NCBI GenBank assembly: GCA_035526225.1 | Contig: DATLCV010000106.1 | Span: 1-64,000 of the forward strand | Length of the DNA stretch: 64,000 nt | From: RYN-111 sp035526225 | Lineage (GTDB): Bacteria > Actinomycetota > Actinomycetes > Mycobacteriales > SCTD01 | Direction of reading: 5' to 3' | In this document: positions 33,275-41,593 of the stretch, piece after piece | Layout of the letters: each line of letters begins with the position of its first letter | Numbering within the stretch: position 1 is the stretch's first letter | Position numbers and translations under genes: made by a program | Notes under the pieces: model-generated | The model's input: only the letters and a program-made list of their open reading frames with translations | Told to the model about the DNA's origin: nothing | Databases searched by the model: none

Positions 33275-33407
33275 GGGACCAGCCCGTGGTCAGGTCGCGG
33301 GCGGTCCACCAGCGGTCGAGGTCACGCATGGTCGTGTCGAAGCGGAGCATCGGCGCGGCGATCACGGCGGCCGCCACCACCAACGCGAAGATCACGAGAA
33401 GAAGCAC
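33255..33407 (-). CDS. small single-helix membrane protein (50 aa)
   Basis: GTG 33407 opens a 50-codon frame ending at TGA 33257-33255. It encodes one hydrophobic segment (VLLLVIFALVVAAAVIAAP) followed by a charged, Trp-rich tail (FDTTMRDLDRWWTARDLTT). AGGGG lies about 9 bases before the GTG, and the frame overlaps the start of the GDPD gene by 20 bases, as a translationally coupled leader gene would. No family recognised; it fills what would otherwise be the longest gap on this strand here. Confidence 0.5.
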   Translation of the reverse strand: MLLLVIFALVVAAAVIAAPMLRFDTTMRDLDRWWTARDLTTGWSRGADEA

Positions 33408-33493
33408 AGAAGTCGATCCCCTTTGGACCCGTCGGTCCCCCCTAGGGCAGCGGCCAGTCTACGAGCCCGGCGAGCGGGGGAGCACGCGCGGGC

Positions 33494-34072
33494 TCACGCG
33501 ACGCGCGCGGGTGCGGCCGCGCGGCGGCTGCCGACGAGTCCCAGCAGCCCCCCGACGACAGCGCCGGCGGCGATGACGAGCAGGCTGACCGCTGCTCCTG
33601 GCTTGTTCACCATGTTCGCGACGACGCCGATGATCATGAAGGGTACGGCGTGCCCGATCACCCACGGCACCGTCGCGCTCGCGCGCGCCCGGATCTCGGG
33701 GGTGACCGGCCCGTCGGGCGCCTCACCCAGCGCCGTGAGCAGTCCCTCGGCGTGCGGCCCCTCCAGGGCGAACCCCTCGACGAACGCGAAGGCGAGCACG
33801 AGTGCCGCCGTCCAGACCCATCCGTCGCCGAAGGAGTAGGCATCGCGCCGGTCGTCCGAGAGCTGGACCAGCCACCCCCCGAGGAGCAGCATGAGCGCCA
33901 CCACGGGCGCGAACAGGATGCCCCACGCCTGCGGCTTGGCCAACGCCCGCATCTCCGCCACGGTCGAGGCGCGTGCGGCGAGCCACTGGCTCGCGTGGAT
34001 CGCCCCGGCCAGGACCATGGCGAGCAGCAGCACCGTGATGTGCCCGAACAGGACGACCTCGTAGAGCTCCAT
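33494..34072 (-). CDS. integral membrane protein, function unknown
   Basis: A 192-residue protein from ATG 34072 (MELYEVVLFGHITVLLLAM), with about five hydrophobic helices: residues 6-28, 48-68, 82-102, 130-150 and 160-182. Conserved-looking features are His11 and His24 in the first helix. It resembles DUF2269-type membrane proteins in layout, but I would not name it. Divergent from the PsiE-like gene with 94 bp between; alternative upstream in-frame starts add no membrane segment. Confidence 0.7.
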   Translation of the reverse strand: MELYEVVLFGHITVLLLAMVLAGAIHASQWLAARASTVAEMRALAKPQAWGILFAPVVALMLLLGGWLVQLSDDRRDAYSFGDGWVWTAALVLAFAFVEGFALEGPHAEGLLTALGEAPDGPVTPEIRARASATVPWVIGHAVPFMIIGVVANMVNKPGAAVSLLVIAAGAVVGGLLGLVGSRRAAAPARVA

Positions 34073-34166
34073 GCGCGCAGTCTGTCGGTTTTGGAAACAA
34101 AGGGCCATCGTGGGAGTGCCAGGCGCAGGGGGTTCCACACGGCGACCCCGGGGCAAGATCGTCAAC

Positions 34167-34667
34167 GTGACCGCGAAGCGCGCCCCGACCCCGCCAGAGC
34201 CGCAGCAGCCCGAGAGGGTGGCCGCCTTCAACCGCGCGATGACGCTGATCGAGGACGTCGTCTACGCCGCGATCGCGCTCGTGCTGTCGGCCGGCGCGGT
34301 CGGCCTGCTGTTCGTCGCCGGCCGGGACCTGGTGGAGGCCTGGGGCGACGAGGACACCCAGGGCCTCGTGCACGTGCTCGACACCCTGCTGCTCGTGTTC
34401 ATCTTCGTGGAGCTGCTGTACGCCGTGCGCCTCACGGTGCGGGAGCGCCAGGTGCTCGTCGAGCCCTTCCTGCTCGTCGCCGTCCTGGCCGCCATCAAGG
34501 AGATCGTCGTGCTCTCCGTCGAGGCGGCCGAGCAGGTGCACGAGGACGCGCAGGCGTTCTCCCGGTCGCTGTCGGAGATGGGCGTTCTCACGGTTCTCGT
34601 CGTGGCGCTGGCGCTGTCCGCGTACCTGCTCCGCCGCAAGGAGCGTGAGCCCGCGGAGCGGGACTAG
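34167..34667 (+). CDS. PsiE-like membrane protein
   Basis: A 166-residue protein from GTG 34167 with four predicted helices: DVVYAAIALVLSAGAVGLLF, a segment around LDTLLLVFIFVELLYAV, PFLLVAVLAAIKEIVVL and VLTVLVVALALSAYLL. Layout and the VELLYA/RLTVRE region match the phosphate-starvation-inducible PsiE family, whose role is not known in detail. Starts further upstream (for example 34071) would only add an unstructured Arg-rich leader. Ends with overlapping stop regions against the mutase gene. Confidence 0.72.
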   Translation: MTAKRAPTPPEPQQPERVAAFNRAMTLIEDVVYAAIALVLSAGAVGLLFVAGRDLVEAWGDEDTQGLVHVLDTLLLVFIFVELLYAVRLTVRERQVLVEPFLLVAVLAAIKEIVVLSVEAAEQVHEDAQAFSRSLSEMGVLTVLVVALALSAYLLRRKEREPAERD

Positions 34668-36241
34668 AAGTACTCGGTGGGGTGGTAGACGCCCCACACC
34701 TCGCGCAGGGCGTTGCAGACCTCACCCACCGTGGCCAAGGCGGCCAGCGCCTCCTTCATGGGGTAGAGCACGTTGTCCGTCCCGACCGCCGCCTTCTTCA
34801 TGGCTTCCAGGGCCACGTCGACCGCTGCCTGGTCGCGGCGCTCCCTGAGCGCCGCCAGGCGAGCGTGCTGCTCGGCCTCGATGGCGGGGTCCACCCGCAG
34901 CGGCTCGTACCTCTCCTCCTGCGCGGCCTGGTACTTGTTGAGCCCCACGACGATCCGCTCGCCCGAGTCGATGCCCAGCGCGATGTCGTACGCCGAGCGC
35001 TCGATCTCCGACTTCTGAAAGCCCTTCTCGATGGCGGCCACGGCACCGCCGAGCTCCTCGACCCGCGCCATCAGCTCGCGCGCGCCCTTCTCGACCTCGT
35101 CCGTCATGGCCTCGACGACGTACGAGCCCGCGAACGGGTCGACCGTGGCGGTGACATCGGTCTCGTAGGCCAGCACCTGCTGCGTGCGCAGCGCGAGCGT
35201 CGCGGCCTTCACGGTCGGCAGCGCGATGGCCTCGTCGAAGGAGTTGGTGTGCAGCGACTGCGTACCACCCAGAACGGCGGCCAGGCCCTGCACGGTCACC
35301 CGCACCAGGTTCACCTCCGGCTGCTGCGCCGTGAGCTGGACGCCGGCGGTCTGCGTGTGGAAGCGCAGCATCAGCGACTTCGGGTCCTTGGCACCGAACT
35401 CGTTCTTCATGACGTCCGCCCAGATGCGGCGAGCGGCGCGGAACTTCGCGACCTCCTCGAGCAACGTGGTGCGTGACACGAAGAAGAACGCCAGCCGGGG
35501 GGCGAAGTCGTCGACGTCCTGCCCCGAGGCGATCGCCGCCCGCACGTACTCGATGCCGTCCGCCAGCGTGAAGGCGATCTCCTGCGTGGGCGACGCCCCG
35601 GCCTCGGCCATGTGATAGCCGGAGATGGAGATGGTGTTCCACTTCGGGATCTCGGCGCGGCAGTACTCGAAGATGTTGGTGATGAGCCGCAGCGAGTGCC
35701 CCGGCGGGTAGATGTAGGTCCCGCGAGCGATGTACTCCTTGAGCACGTCGTTCTGGATCGTGCCGGTGATCGCCTCGCCGCCGATGCCGTTCTCCTCGGC
35801 CACGAGCTGGTACATCAGCAGCAGCACGGCTGCGGGCGCGTTGATGGTCATCGACGTCGAGACCTGGTCGAGCGGGATGTCGCCGAACAGGACCCGCATG
35901 TCCTCGAGGCTGTCGATCGCCACGCCGACCTTGCCGACCTCGCCGTGTGCCACGGGGTCGTCGGAGTCGTAGCCCATCTGCGTCGGCAGGTCGAAGGCCA
36001 CGGACAGCCCACCCGTGCCGGCGGCGACGAGCTGCCGGTAGCGCTCGTTCGACTCCTTGGCGGTGCCGAAGCCGGCGTACTGCCGCATGGTCCAGGGCCG
36101 ACCGGTGTACATCGAGGGGTAGACGCCCCGCGTGAAGGGGTAGTCGCCGGGGCGGCCGAGCCGCCCCTCGAGCTCAGGCTCGAGGGAGTCGGCGGTGTAC
36201 AGCGGCTCGATCGGGAACCCCGACTCGGACAGGCGCGTCAT
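34664..36241 (-). CDS. methylmalonyl-CoA mutase-type large subunit without B12 domain
   Basis: A 525-residue acyl-CoA mutase TIM-barrel subunit: YTGRPWTMRQYAGFGTAKESNERY (Tyr in RQYAG, as in methylmalonyl- rather than isobutyryl-CoA mutases), TGTIQNDVLKEYIARGTYIYPP, ISISGYHMAEAGA with the catalytic His, and GGTQSLHTNSFDEA. There is no C-terminal cobalamin-binding DxHxxG domain, so a separate small subunit must supply it; none is nearby. ATG 36241. It could process the propionyl-CoA (via methylmalonyl-CoA) that sterol side chains yield; co-location is only loose. Confidence 0.87.
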   Translation of the reverse strand: MTRLSESGFPIEPLYTADSLEPELEGRLGRPGDYPFTRGVYPSMYTGRPWTMRQYAGFGTAKESNERYRQLVAAGTGGLSVAFDLPTQMGYDSDDPVAHGEVGKVGVAIDSLEDMRVLFGDIPLDQVSTSMTINAPAAVLLLMYQLVAEENGIGGEAITGTIQNDVLKEYIARGTYIYPPGHSLRLITNIFEYCRAEIPKWNTISISGYHMAEAGASPTQEIAFTLADGIEYVRAAIASGQDVDDFAPRLAFFFVSRTTLLEEVAKFRAARRIWADVMKNEFGAKDPKSLMLRFHTQTAGVQLTAQQPEVNLVRVTVQGLAAVLGGTQSLHTNSFDEAIALPTVKAATLALRTQQVLAYETDVTATVDPFAGSYVVEAMTDEVEKGARELMARVEELGGAVAAIEKGFQKSEIERSAYDIALGIDSGERIVVGLNKYQAAQEERYEPLRVDPAIEAEQHARLAALRERRDQAAVDVALEAMKKAAVGTDNVLYPMKEALAALATVGEVCNALREVWGVYHPTEYF

Positions 36242-36285
36242 GGCCCGAGCGTACGAAGCGGCGGGGAGCCTGTCGTACGGAGGTG

Positions 36286-36921
36286 TCAGCAGGTGGCGCG
36301 GGCGAGCCCAGCCAGCGCCCGCGGCAGCGCACGCGGGAGAGGACCCTCGACCGCGGGCTCGGTGGCCACCAGGGCCTCGCGGGACACCAGCCCCTCCTTG
36401 CTCCCGCAGCGACGGCCCAGCAGGACCCCCTGGACGCGCGTCACCTCGTAGAGACGCACCGCTACCCGGGGCGCGTTGGCGTCGAGCTCGTACGCCGGGA
36501 GGGTCGAGCTCTGCGGTCCGCTCCACGTCACCTGCAGACCCCTGCCGAACAGCGCCGTGGTGAGCGATCCCGAGGACAGGTCGGTGGCCACGGCGAAGGA
36601 GCGGGTCGAGAGGGCGCCGCGGTAGACGTAGCGCGTGCAGCCCAGCCCGAGGCAGCGCTTGATCGTGACCGTCACGGACCCGGTGCCGGTGCGGCTGCCC
36701 GCCTCGGATGCCTTCGCGACCACATCGACCAGGTACGACGCCCGGTCGCTGCCGTAGAGGGTGAAGTGGGCCTGGCCGCCGATCATGACGTCGGCGCCCA
36801 GCCCGGCCGCGCGCGAGGGCGCGGGCAGCAGCAGCAGGGCACCCAGGACGAGGACGCGGACGAGGACGAGAGCACGACGCACCCCGCTCTGTTCGCCGCC
36901 CAGCAGCCGCTCCCTGCTCAC
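36286..36921 (-). CDS. exported protein of unknown function
   Basis: A 211-residue precursor. A basic stretch and hydrophobic core (RRALVLVRVLVLGALLLLPAPSRAAG) make a signal peptide. The mature part is beta-rich with two Cys close together (KRCLGLGCTRYVY) and one or two near the C-terminus. GTG 36921 or the in-frame GTG 36882, which starts right at the signal peptide, are both possible. I do not recognise a family. Divergent from sdhC. Confidence 0.6.
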   Translation of the reverse strand: MSRERLLGGEQSGVRRALVLVRVLVLGALLLLPAPSRAAGLGADVMIGGQAHFTLYGSDRASYLVDVVAKASEAGSRTGTGSVTVTIKRCLGLGCTRYVYRGALSTRSFAVATDLSSGSLTTALFGRGLQVTWSGPQSSTLPAYELDANAPRVAVRLYEVTRVQGVLLGRRCGSKEGLVSREALVATEPAVEGPLPRALPRALAGLARATC

Positions 36922-37061
36922 GGGGCCGCGGCACCTCCGTGGTGACGATTCCCACAGGACCAGGCGGATCTGGCGCCATCACGCGTCGTTAGCATGACGG
37001 GCGGCGAGCAAGCGCTCGTCGCGGTGCCGGCAGGCGCCGGCGAACGCTGGAGGACGCCGCG

Positions 37062-37457
37062 ATGGCGAAGGCTCCCGCCGGGACGCTCTACCGCGGTCGC
37101 GAGGGCATGTGGTCCTGGGTGGCCCACCGGGTGACCGGCGTCCTGGTCTTCTTCTTCCTGTTCGCGCACGTGCTCGACACCGCGCTCGTCCGGGTCTCCC
37201 CCGACTCCTACGACCGGGTGATCGACACCTACAAGACCCCTGTCGTGAACGTCATGGAGCTCGGCCTCGTCGGCGCTGTCCTGTTCCACGCCCTGAACGG
37301 CCTGCGGATCGTCGCGATCGACTTCTGGGAGAAGGGTCCGCGCTACCAGAAGCACATGACGGTCGCGGTGCTCACCGTCTTCGTGCTCGTCATGGCACCG
37401 GGCGCCTACTTCATGCTGGAGCACACCGTGCGCGCGGTGTTCGGGAGCTCCTCGTGA
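37062..37457 (+). CDS. sdhC: succinate dehydrogenase cytochrome b subunit SdhC
   Basis: A 131-residue membrane anchor with three helices; HRVTGVLVFFFLFAHVLD and FHALNGLRIVAIDFW contain the heme/quinone-site residues (SxxHRxTG-type motif and the His of FHALNG). ATG 37062 has GGAGGA. A short GCCGGC-AGGC-GCCGGC hairpin at 37026-37041 lies in the leader, with a TAGCAT -10 candidate at 36990. Starts the coupled sdhCDAB operon (TCA cycle and respiratory complex II). Confidence 0.93.
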   Translation: MAKAPAGTLYRGREGMWSWVAHRVTGVLVFFFLFAHVLDTALVRVSPDSYDRVIDTYKTPVVNVMELGLVGAVLFHALNGLRIVAIDFWEKGPRYQKHMTVAVLTVFVLVMAPGAYFMLEHTVRAVFGSSS

Positions 37458-37864
37458 CCGCCCTCGACCTGCCTGCCCCCCGCACGGGCCGGGCACGGCG
37501 CACCCGGTCGGGGTCGAGCTTCGAGATGCACAGCTGGGTCTTCATGCGCGTGAGCGGCATCCTGCTCGTGGTGCTCGTCCTCGGGCACCTGCTCATCATG
37601 AACGTCCTCGACGGGGGCGTGCAGCGCATCAACTTCGGGTTCGTCGCCGGGCGCTGGGCCAGCCCGTTCTGGCGCACCTGGGACCTCGCCCAGCTGTGGC
37701 TCGCGGAGCTGCACGGCACCAACGGCCTGCGCACGATCATCAACGACTACGCCGTTCGAGACACCACGCGGTTCTGGCTGAAGGTGCTGCTCTACACCTC
37801 GTCGTTCCTCGTCCTGGTGCTGGGCACGCTCGTCATCTTCACCTTCGACCCGAGCCTCCGGTAG
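37454..37864 (+). CDS. sdhD: succinate dehydrogenase membrane anchor SdhD
   Basis: A 136-residue three-helix subunit: HSWVFMRVSGILLVVLVLGHLL carries the His of the heme/quinone region and HGTNGLRTIINDY the second conserved patch. GTG 37454 overlaps the sdhC stop (GTGA). Confidence 0.92.
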   Translation: MTALDLPAPRTGRARRTRSGSSFEMHSWVFMRVSGILLVVLVLGHLLIMNVLDGGVQRINFGFVAGRWASPFWRTWDLAQLWLAELHGTNGLRTIINDYAVRDTTRFWLKVLLYTSSFLVLVLGTLVIFTFDPSLR

Positions 37865-37878
37865 GGCGGTCAGTTTCC

Positions 37879-39615
37879 ATGACGACGGTCCAGTTCCACC
37901 GCTACGACACGGTCATCGTCGGCGCCGGCGGCGCGGGCATGCGCGCAGCCCTGGAGGCCGGGCAGCGCAGCCGCACCGCCGTGCTGACCAAGCTCTACCC
38001 GACCCGCTCCCACACCGGCGCTGCCCAGGGAGGCATGTGCGCCGCCCTCGCGAACGTCGAGGACGACAACTGGGAGTGGCACACCTTCGACACCGTCAAG
38101 GGCGGTGACTACCTCGTCGACCAGGACGCGGCCGAGGTGATGTGCCGGGAGGCGATCGACGCGGTGCTCGACCTCGAGAAGATGGGGCTGCCCTTCAACC
38201 GCACCCCCGAGGGCCGCATCGACCAGCGTCGCTTCGGTGGCCACACCCGCAACCACGGAGAGGCCGCGGTCCGCCGCTCGTGCTTCGCGGCGGACCGCAC
38301 CGGCCACATGATCCTGCAGACGCTGTTCCAGCAGTGCGTCAAGCACGGCATCGAGTTCTACAACGAGTTCTACGTCCTCGACCTGCTCGTCAACGACGGC
38401 CGTACGGCGGGCGTGGTCGCCTACGAGCTCGCCACCGGTGAGCTGCACGTGTTCCAGGCCAAGGCCGTGCTGTTCGCGACCGGCGGGTTCGGCAAGGTCT
38501 TCAAGGTCACCTCCAACGCGCACACCCTGACCGGCGACGGCATGGGCATCGTGTTCCGCAAGGGCCTTCCCCTTGAGGACATGGAGTTCTTCCAGTTCCA
38601 CCCGACGGGCATCTGGAAGATGGGGATCCTGCTCACCGAGGGGGCCCGCGGCGAGGGCGGCATCCTGCGCAACAAGGACGGCGAGCGCTTCATGGAGCGC
38701 TACGCCCCCACGATCAAGGACCTCGCGCCCCGCGACATGGTCGCCCGCGCCATCTACACCGAGATCCGCGAGGGCCGGGGGTGCGGCCCCCACGGCGACC
38801 ACGTCTTCCTCGACCTCACCCACCTCCCCCCCGAGCAGCTGGACGCCAAGCTCCCCGACATCACCGGGTTCGCCCGCACCTACCTGGGGATCGAGCCGTA
38901 CACCGACCCGATCCCCATCCAGCCCACTGCGCACTACGCGATGGGCGGCATCCCGACCAACGTCAACGCCGAGGTGCTGCGCAACAACACCGACGTCGTA
39001 CCCGGCTTGTTCGCCGCGGGTGAGGCTGCGTGCGTCTCCGTGCACGGGGCCAACCGGCTCGGCACGAACTCGCTGCTCGACATCAACGTGTTCGGCAAGC
39101 GCGGCGGGCTGTCTGCCGCGGCGTACGCCAACGCCACCGACCACGTGGAGCTCCCGGGGGACCCCGCCGCGGGCGTCCAGGCTCTGCTCGCGCGACTGCA
39201 GGACGGGAGCGGCACCGAGAAGGTCGCCGTGCTGCGCGCCGAGCTGCAGGAGTCGATGGACGCCAACGCCTCGGTCTACCGCACGGAGGCGACGCTCAAG
39301 CAGGCTGAGCTCGACATCGCGGGGCTGAAGGAGCGCTACCAGCGCGTCGGGGTCAGTGACCGCGGCAAGCGCTACAACACCGAGCTGCTCGAGGCGGTGG
39401 AGCTGGGCTTCCTGCTCGACCTGGCCCAGGTGCTCGTGGTGAGCGCCCGGGCTCGCAACGAGTCCCGCGGCGGGCACTTCCGCGAGGACTTCCCGCACCG
39501 CGACGACGCGCAGTTCATGCGGCACACCATGGCCTACTCCGAGCAGGGGTCCATCCGGCTCGACTACAAGCCGGTCGTGCAGACGCGCTACCAGCCGATG
39601 GAGCGGAAGTACTGA
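37879..39615 (+). CDS. sdhA: succinate dehydrogenase flavoprotein SdhA
   Basis: A 578-residue FAD subunit oxidising succinate to fumarate. VIVGAGGAGMRAALEAGQ binds FAD, SHTGAAQGGM has the covalent-FAD His, and GQEFxQFHPTG is represented by FFQFHPTGIW; HYAMGGIPTN and GEAACVSVHGANRLGTNSLLD complete the active site. ATG 37879, 14 bases after the sdhD stop. Confidence 0.96.
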   Translation: MTTVQFHRYDTVIVGAGGAGMRAALEAGQRSRTAVLTKLYPTRSHTGAAQGGMCAALANVEDDNWEWHTFDTVKGGDYLVDQDAAEVMCREAIDAVLDLEKMGLPFNRTPEGRIDQRRFGGHTRNHGEAAVRRSCFAADRTGHMILQTLFQQCVKHGIEFYNEFYVLDLLVNDGRTAGVVAYELATGELHVFQAKAVLFATGGFGKVFKVTSNAHTLTGDGMGIVFRKGLPLEDMEFFQFHPTGIWKMGILLTEGARGEGGILRNKDGERFMERYAPTIKDLAPRDMVARAIYTEIREGRGCGPHGDHVFLDLTHLPPEQLDAKLPDITGFARTYLGIEPYTDPIPIQPTAHYAMGGIPTNVNAEVLRNNTDVVPGLFAAGEAACVSVHGANRLGTNSLLDINVFGKRGGLSAAAYANATDHVELPGDPAAGVQALLARLQDGSGTEKVAVLRAELQESMDANASVYRTEATLKQAELDIAGLKERYQRVGVSDRGKRYNTELLEAVELGFLLDLAQVLVVSARARNESRGGHFREDFPHRDDAQFMRHTMAYSEQGSIRLDYKPVVQTRYQPMERKY

Positions 39616-40361
39616 TGACGGCCACCGTTCCCGAGACGGCCGTCGCCGTCGAGCGCCTCGTCACCCTGAAGGTCCGGCGCTACGACCCCGAGCTGGGCGA
39701 CGAGGCCTACTGGCAGTCCTTCCAGGTGCCGGTCGAGAAGGGCGACCGCGTGCTCGACGCCCTGCACCACGTGAAGTGGCACCTCGACGGCTCGCTGACC
39801 TTCCGACGCTCCTGCGCCCATGGCGTGTGCGGCTCCGACGCCATGCGCATCAACGGCGTGAACCGGCTCGCCTGCAAGGTCCTCGTCAAGGACCTCATCT
39901 CCAAGGCGGGCGGCGAGATCACGGTGGAGCCGCTCAAGGGCCTGAAGGTGGAGAAGGATTTGCTCGTCGACATGGAGCCGTTCTTCGACGCGTTCCGGTC
40001 GATCAAGCCGTTCCTCATCACCACCGGCAACGAGCCGACGCGTGAGCGCGTCCAGTCAGCCGAGCAGCGCGCCCGTTTCGACGACACGACGAAGTGCATC
40101 ATGTGCGCCGCCTGCACCACGAGCTGCCCGGTCTTCTGGAACGACGACGCGTACTTCGGCCCGCAGGCCATCGTCATGGCCCACCGCTTCATCTTCGACA
40201 GCCGCGACGAGGGTGCCGCGGAGCGCCTGGAGATCCTCAACGACAAGGAGGGCGTCTGGCGGTGCCGGACGACCTTCAACTGCACCGATGCCTGCCCTCG
40301 CGGCATCGAGGTCACCAAGGCGATCCAGGAGGTCAAGCGGGCACTGATCTTCCGCCGCTGA
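39615..40361 (+). CDS. sdhB: succinate dehydrogenase iron-sulfur subunit SdhB
   Basis: A 248-residue protein. The [2Fe-2S] site is SCAHGVCGSDAM plus LACK; the 4Fe site is CIMCAACTTSCP and the 3Fe site NCTDACPRGIEVTKAI. Electrons pass from SdhA to quinone through it. ATG 39615 shares its A with the sdhA stop (TGATG). Confidence 0.96.
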   Translation: MTATVPETAVAVERLVTLKVRRYDPELGDEAYWQSFQVPVEKGDRVLDALHHVKWHLDGSLTFRRSCAHGVCGSDAMRINGVNRLACKVLVKDLISKAGGEITVEPLKGLKVEKDLLVDMEPFFDAFRSIKPFLITTGNEPTRERVQSAEQRARFDDTTKCIMCAACTTSCPVFWNDDAYFGPQAIVMAHRFIFDSRDEGAAERLEILNDKEGVWRCRTTFNCTDACPRGIEVTKAIQEVKRALIFRR

Positions 40362-40384
40362 GCCCGCTGCGGGCGAGAGCACAG

Positions 40385-41503
40385 CTAGCGCGCCCACCGT
40401 GGGTCGTCGATTCGCCACACCAGTGGGCGCAGGTAGTCCTCCGGGTCCTGCACCCAGTGCAGCACCGGTCGCGCGGCAGCCGGGATCCGGTTGAGCTCCT
40501 CCACGACGTACGGGCGGTAGAGCTCGCCGCGGGTCGACAGCCCAGGCAGCCAGTTGTCGTGGTGGCCCGGGACGAGCTCCTGCGGTCGCACGGCCTCCAC
40601 CACCAGCCGGAAGTCGCGGCCACCGTTGGTGATCTGTCCGAACCCCTGCACCGAGGCGACCTCCACCGAGGAGCGCGGGAGCTTGCGCAGCGCGGCGTAG
40701 ACCTCCGGCGCGCTCTCCTTGTTGGGGCCGCTGGTGTCGTGCCAGGCGAGCCGGAACCGGCCGACGGTGATCTGGTAGTGCAGGCAGCCGTTCTCCGCGT
40801 CGACCTGGTGCTTCGCGAGGTGCGCCACGTCCACCGGCGTCGGCGGGTGGTCGGCGATGACGGAGAAGTCGTTCGGCGGGACGAGGGGCTGGTGCAGGCC
40901 GCCGGTGTCCGCCGGGTCAGGCGCCTTGGCGCCGGAGTGCACCACCTTCACGGTGGTGACCCCGATGCCCTTCCACAGCTTCACCCGGGTGGTCGCGGCG
41001 AAGGGTGCGGCACGAGGCGCGGCTGTCACGCAACGGACCTTGTCGCTGCCCCAGTCGCTGAGGGCCTGGCTACGGATCTGGTCGCAGTGCTCCGGCGTTC
41101 CCACCACCGGGGCGCCGGACTCCAGTGCGATCTGGGCGGCGTCGGCAGCGTGGTCGAAGTGGCTGTGGCCGATCAGGATGTACTCGGGCTTGATCGCCGC
41201 CAGCTCGGACGCCGAGGTGGGCACGTAGCCCGAGTGCTCACCGCGAGCCACCCACGCGTCCAGCAGCACCACGTGCCCGTCGATCGCGGCGGCGTAGGTC
41301 ATGACGCTGGTCCAGGACAAGATCACGACGCCCTTGCGGACCTCTCCGGTGCGGTGGTCGACGTTGACCGTCCCGAAGAGCTTCTCGCGCAGCGCGATCG
41401 CCCGGCCGTCCAGCCCCGAGGACCGCTGGGCGGCCACGGCAGCGAGGCCGCCGGCGGCGAGCGAGACGACTGCGGCGGCGGCGGTGAGGCGGAGCAGGCG
41501 CAT
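40385..41503 (-). CDS. exported metallo-beta-lactamase-fold hydrolase
   Basis: A 372-residue protein with a Sec-like signal or anchor (MRLLRLTAAAAVVSLAAGGLAA). The metal-binding motif is IGHSHFDHAAD, and HDTSG and PGHHDNW provide further His/Asp ligands. The fold is the UlaG/TatD-like MBL group. The true substrate is not apparent. Convergent with sdhB, divergent from the carboxypeptidase gene. Confidence 0.8.
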   Translation of the reverse strand: MRLLRLTAAAAVVSLAAGGLAAVAAQRSSGLDGRAIALREKLFGTVNVDHRTGEVRKGVVILSWTSVMTYAAAIDGHVVLLDAWVARGEHSGYVPTSASELAAIKPEYILIGHSHFDHAADAAQIALESGAPVVGTPEHCDQIRSQALSDWGSDKVRCVTAAPRAAPFAATTRVKLWKGIGVTTVKVVHSGAKAPDPADTGGLHQPLVPPNDFSVIADHPPTPVDVAHLAKHQVDAENGCLHYQITVGRFRLAWHDTSGPNKESAPEVYAALRKLPRSSVEVASVQGFGQITNGGRDFRLVVEAVRPQELVPGHHDNWLPGLSTRGELYRPYVVEELNRIPAAARPVLHWVQDPEDYLRPLVWRIDDPRWAR

Positions 41504-41593
41504 CCCTGTGAGTTCGCCGTGCGGTCGGAGGCTCCTGCCGTGTGCCCGGGCTCACAGCCTGCGGGCTCCACGACCGGTAGCCTGGGCCGGGTC

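Noticed and set aside
33425..33438. Short GGACC-CGTC-GGTCC hairpin
   Set aside because: Only 5 bp without a T-rich tail; too weak to call a terminator.
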